From Sutterella sp. (lineage in GTDB: Bacteria; Pseudomonadota; Gammaproteobacteria; Burkholderiales; Burkholderiaceae_F): a DNA stretch of 7,558 nucleotides. Where the stretch lies: positions 1-7,558 of the forward strand of contig DNBE01000081.1 of assembly GCA_003543795.1 (NCBI GenBank), written 5' to 3'. Every line of letters begins with the position of its first letter. Position 1 is the stretch's first letter. This document shows, one piece after another, positions 6,497 through 7,558 of this stretch. Both the position numbers and the translations under genes were made by a program. The notes beneath the pieces are model-generated. The model worked only from the letters and a program-made list of their open reading frames with translations, searched no databases and had not been told where the DNA came from.

Positions 6497-7089
6497 CAAA
6501 GTTTCCAAGAAGCGGCTAGCAGTTCTCGCAAAAGCCGCATCGCCTTGGCGCGATGGCTGACGCTATTTTTGGTTTCGGGCGGCAATTGCGCCGCGGTGAG
6601 CCCGAAATCTTCGAGGAAAAAGTACGGGTCATAGCCAAAACCGTTTTCGCCTCTTGGGGTGTCGATTACCAATCCTTCCCAAGTCGCGTGCGCGATTAAA
6701 GGCTCGGGGTCTTGCGCGTTTTTGACGGCAACGAGCACACAAACGTAATGCGCCGAGCGTTGGGTTTGGCCTTGAAGGGCTTCGATCAGACGCGCGTTAT
6801 TGTCGGCATCCGTTGCGCCGTCTCCCGCAAATCGCGCGGAATGAATGCCCGGCGCGCCGCCCAAAGCATCCACGCAAATACCCGAATCGTCCGCGATAGC
6901 GGGTAAACCAGAGACGCGAGCGGCGTGCCTGGCTTTCGCGAGCGCGTTTTCGACAAAGGTCTCGAAAGGTTCGTCGGCGGAAGTAATACCTAGCGCTTTC
7001 TGAGGCAAAATTTCGCAACCCAAAGGTTCAAGAAGTGCCTTAAATTCACGCAATTTCCCCGGATTGTTACTCGCAAGAACGATTTGCAT
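6496..7089 (-). CDS. rdgB: dITP/XTP pyrophosphatase (non-canonical purine NTP pyrophosphatase)
   Basis: The 197-residue product is a Ham1/RdgB-family enzyme, which hydrolyses dITP, ITP and XTP to the monophosphate plus pyrophosphate and keeps deaminated purines out of DNA and RNA. The N-terminal nucleotide-binding segment is ASNNPGKLREF (6-16). E47 and N48 lie in FVENALAKARHAA. The active-site segment is ADDSG (66-70), with D68 matching the catalytic D69 of E. coli RdgB, followed by GGAPGIHSARF (77-87). The purine-specificity loop GFGYDP and the C-terminal SHRAKAM are both present. Length equals the family norm. The ATG has GGGGAA (7097-7102) 7 nt upstream, and part of that site overlaps the rph stop codon. 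Only 4 nt separate rph and rdgB, and rdgB overlaps hemW by one base, so translation of the three is probably coupled. This order is typical of Burkholderiales. Confidence 0.97.
   Translation of the reverse strand: MQIVLASNNPGKLREFKALLEPLGCEILPQKALGITSADEPFETFVENALAKARHAARVSGLPAIADDSGICVDALGGAPGIHSARFAGDGATDADNNARLIEALQGQTQRSAHYVCVLVAVKNAQDPEPLIAHATWEGLVIDTPRGENGFGYDPYFFLEDFGLTAAQLPPETKNSVSHRAKAMRLLRELLAASWKL
6502..6506 (-). promoter_or_regulatory. Ribosome binding site inside rdgB deciding the hemW start
   Basis: On the - strand GGAAA lies 5 nt before the ATG at 6494-6496, inside the last codons of rdgB. With the TGATG stop/start overlap it points to reinitiation by ribosomes finishing rdgB, and argues against the TTG at 6508, which would place this site inside the hemW reading frame. 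Confidence 0.6.
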
Positions 7090-7093
7090 GGTG

Positions 7094-7558
7094 TTATTCC
7101 CCGCGGGTTTGAAGCGCTTTCTTTTGCGCGAGCATCAATTCACGCGTGCCTTTTTGCGCAAGAGACGCTAAGGCATCAAACGTCGATTTCGCGAAAGGTT
7201 TCCCTTCGGCCGTGCCTTGAATTTCCACGAAAGTATCTTCATCTGTCATCACGAAATTCATATCGACTTCGCTTGTGGAGTCTTCGGCGTAGTCGAGGTC
7301 TAAAAGCGGAACGCCTTCGACGACACCCGCGGAAACGGCCGCGATTTGACGACGCAAGGCCGTTGACGGGACGCGGTTTTCAGACACAAGTTTATTAATC
7401 GCAATCGCTAACGCGACCCAACCGCCGGTAATCGCCGCACACCGTGTGCCGCCGTCGGCTTGAAGAACGTCGCAATCGATTTGAATCGTAAGACCGTCCA
7501 AAGCTTCAAGGTCAACGGCCTGACGCAAGCTTCTTCCAATTAAGCGTTGAATTTCTTG
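7094..7558 (-). CDS. rph: Ribonuclease PH, C-terminal part (5' end outside window)
   Basis: The reading frame is open to the window edge; 154 residues are visible and roughly 85-90 N-terminal residues are missing. RNase PH is a phosphate-dependent 3'-5' exonuclease that trims tRNA precursors and forms a hexameric ring. The first visible residues, QEIQRLIGRSLRQAVDLEAL, match the family core. DCDVLQADGGTR (28-39 of the visible part) holds the phosphate-binding arginine R39. DLDYAEDSTSEVDMN (87-101) holds D93 and D99, spaced as the two metal-binding aspartates of known RNase PH. EIQGTAEGKPF follows. The C-terminus is complete, so this is not the frameshifted rph of E. coli K-12. A TTG at 7526-7528 is an internal leucine codon and not the start. 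It is the first visible gene of the rph-rdgB-hemW-acetyltransferase operon; the promoter lies outside the window. Confidence 0.96.
   Translation of the reverse strand, partial: QEIQRLIGRSLRQAVDLEALDGLTIQIDCDVLQADGGTRCAAITGGWVALAIAINKLVSENRVPSTALRRQIAAVSAGVVEGVPLLDLDYAEDSTSEVDMNFVMTDEDTFVEIQGTAEGKPFAKSTFDALASLAQKGTRELMLAQKKALQTRGE

Noticed and set aside
6497..6508. TTG start extending HemW by four residues
   Set aside because: The ATG at 6494-6496 forms TGATG with the rdgB stop and has a fitting Shine-Dalgarno site; the homologous sequence begins close to it.
7084..7398. 104-codon + strand ORF opposite rph
   Set aside because: It lies antisense to the conserved RNase PH core and its translation is Arg/Ser-rich with no recognisable domain.

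Overview
The window looks like core chromosome of a betaproteobacterium in the order Burkholderiales. The basis is gene order and protein sequence: pheS-pheT-ihfA-merR-like followed by tRNA-Pro(GGG) on the + strand, and rph-rdgB-hemW on the - strand. RdgB, HemW and IHF-alpha all read like Burkholderiales versions. Moderate GC, frequent TTA leucine codons and little CTG (by eye) suggest a host-associated family such as Sutterellaceae rather than high-GC Burkholderia. The family assignment is an inference. There are no mobile elements, CRISPR arrays, rRNA genes or broken genes in the window.

Left half, + strand (1-4836). A short upstream region holds a perfect -10 hexamer. It is followed by the two phenylalanyl-tRNA synthetase subunits (pheS, pheT), IHF alpha (ihfA) and a MerR-type HTH protein. 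These genes are spaced 14-32 nt apart, so they are probably one transcription unit. The pheST-ihfA order is also found in E. coli, and the ihfA-merR pair is widespread in Proteobacteria. Downstream is a tRNA-Pro(GGG) gene with its own likely sigma70 promoter and a strong intrinsic terminator.

Right half, - strand (4839-7558). Read in the direction of transcription it holds rph (RNase PH, its 5' part beyond the window), rdgB (dITP/XTP pyrophosphatase), hemW (radical-SAM haem chaperone) and a GNAT acetyltransferase resembling arylalkylamine N-acetyltransferases. Gaps are 4 nt, a 1-nt stop/start overlap, and 17 nt, so this is a tight, probably translationally coupled operon. It converges on the tRNA terminator, which may work in both directions.

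Functionally this is translation supply (PheRS, tRNA-Pro, tRNA 3' trimming by RNase PH), nucleotide-pool sanitation, haem handling and nucleoid architecture. I see no convincing new multi-gene system. The points most worth a second look are the long acidic Pro/Ala-rich tail on the ihfA-linked MerR-like protein, the AANAT-like enzyme at the end of the hemW operon, the A-C mismatch in the tRNA T-stem, and the tRNA promoter whose -35 box sits in a GC-rich hairpin.
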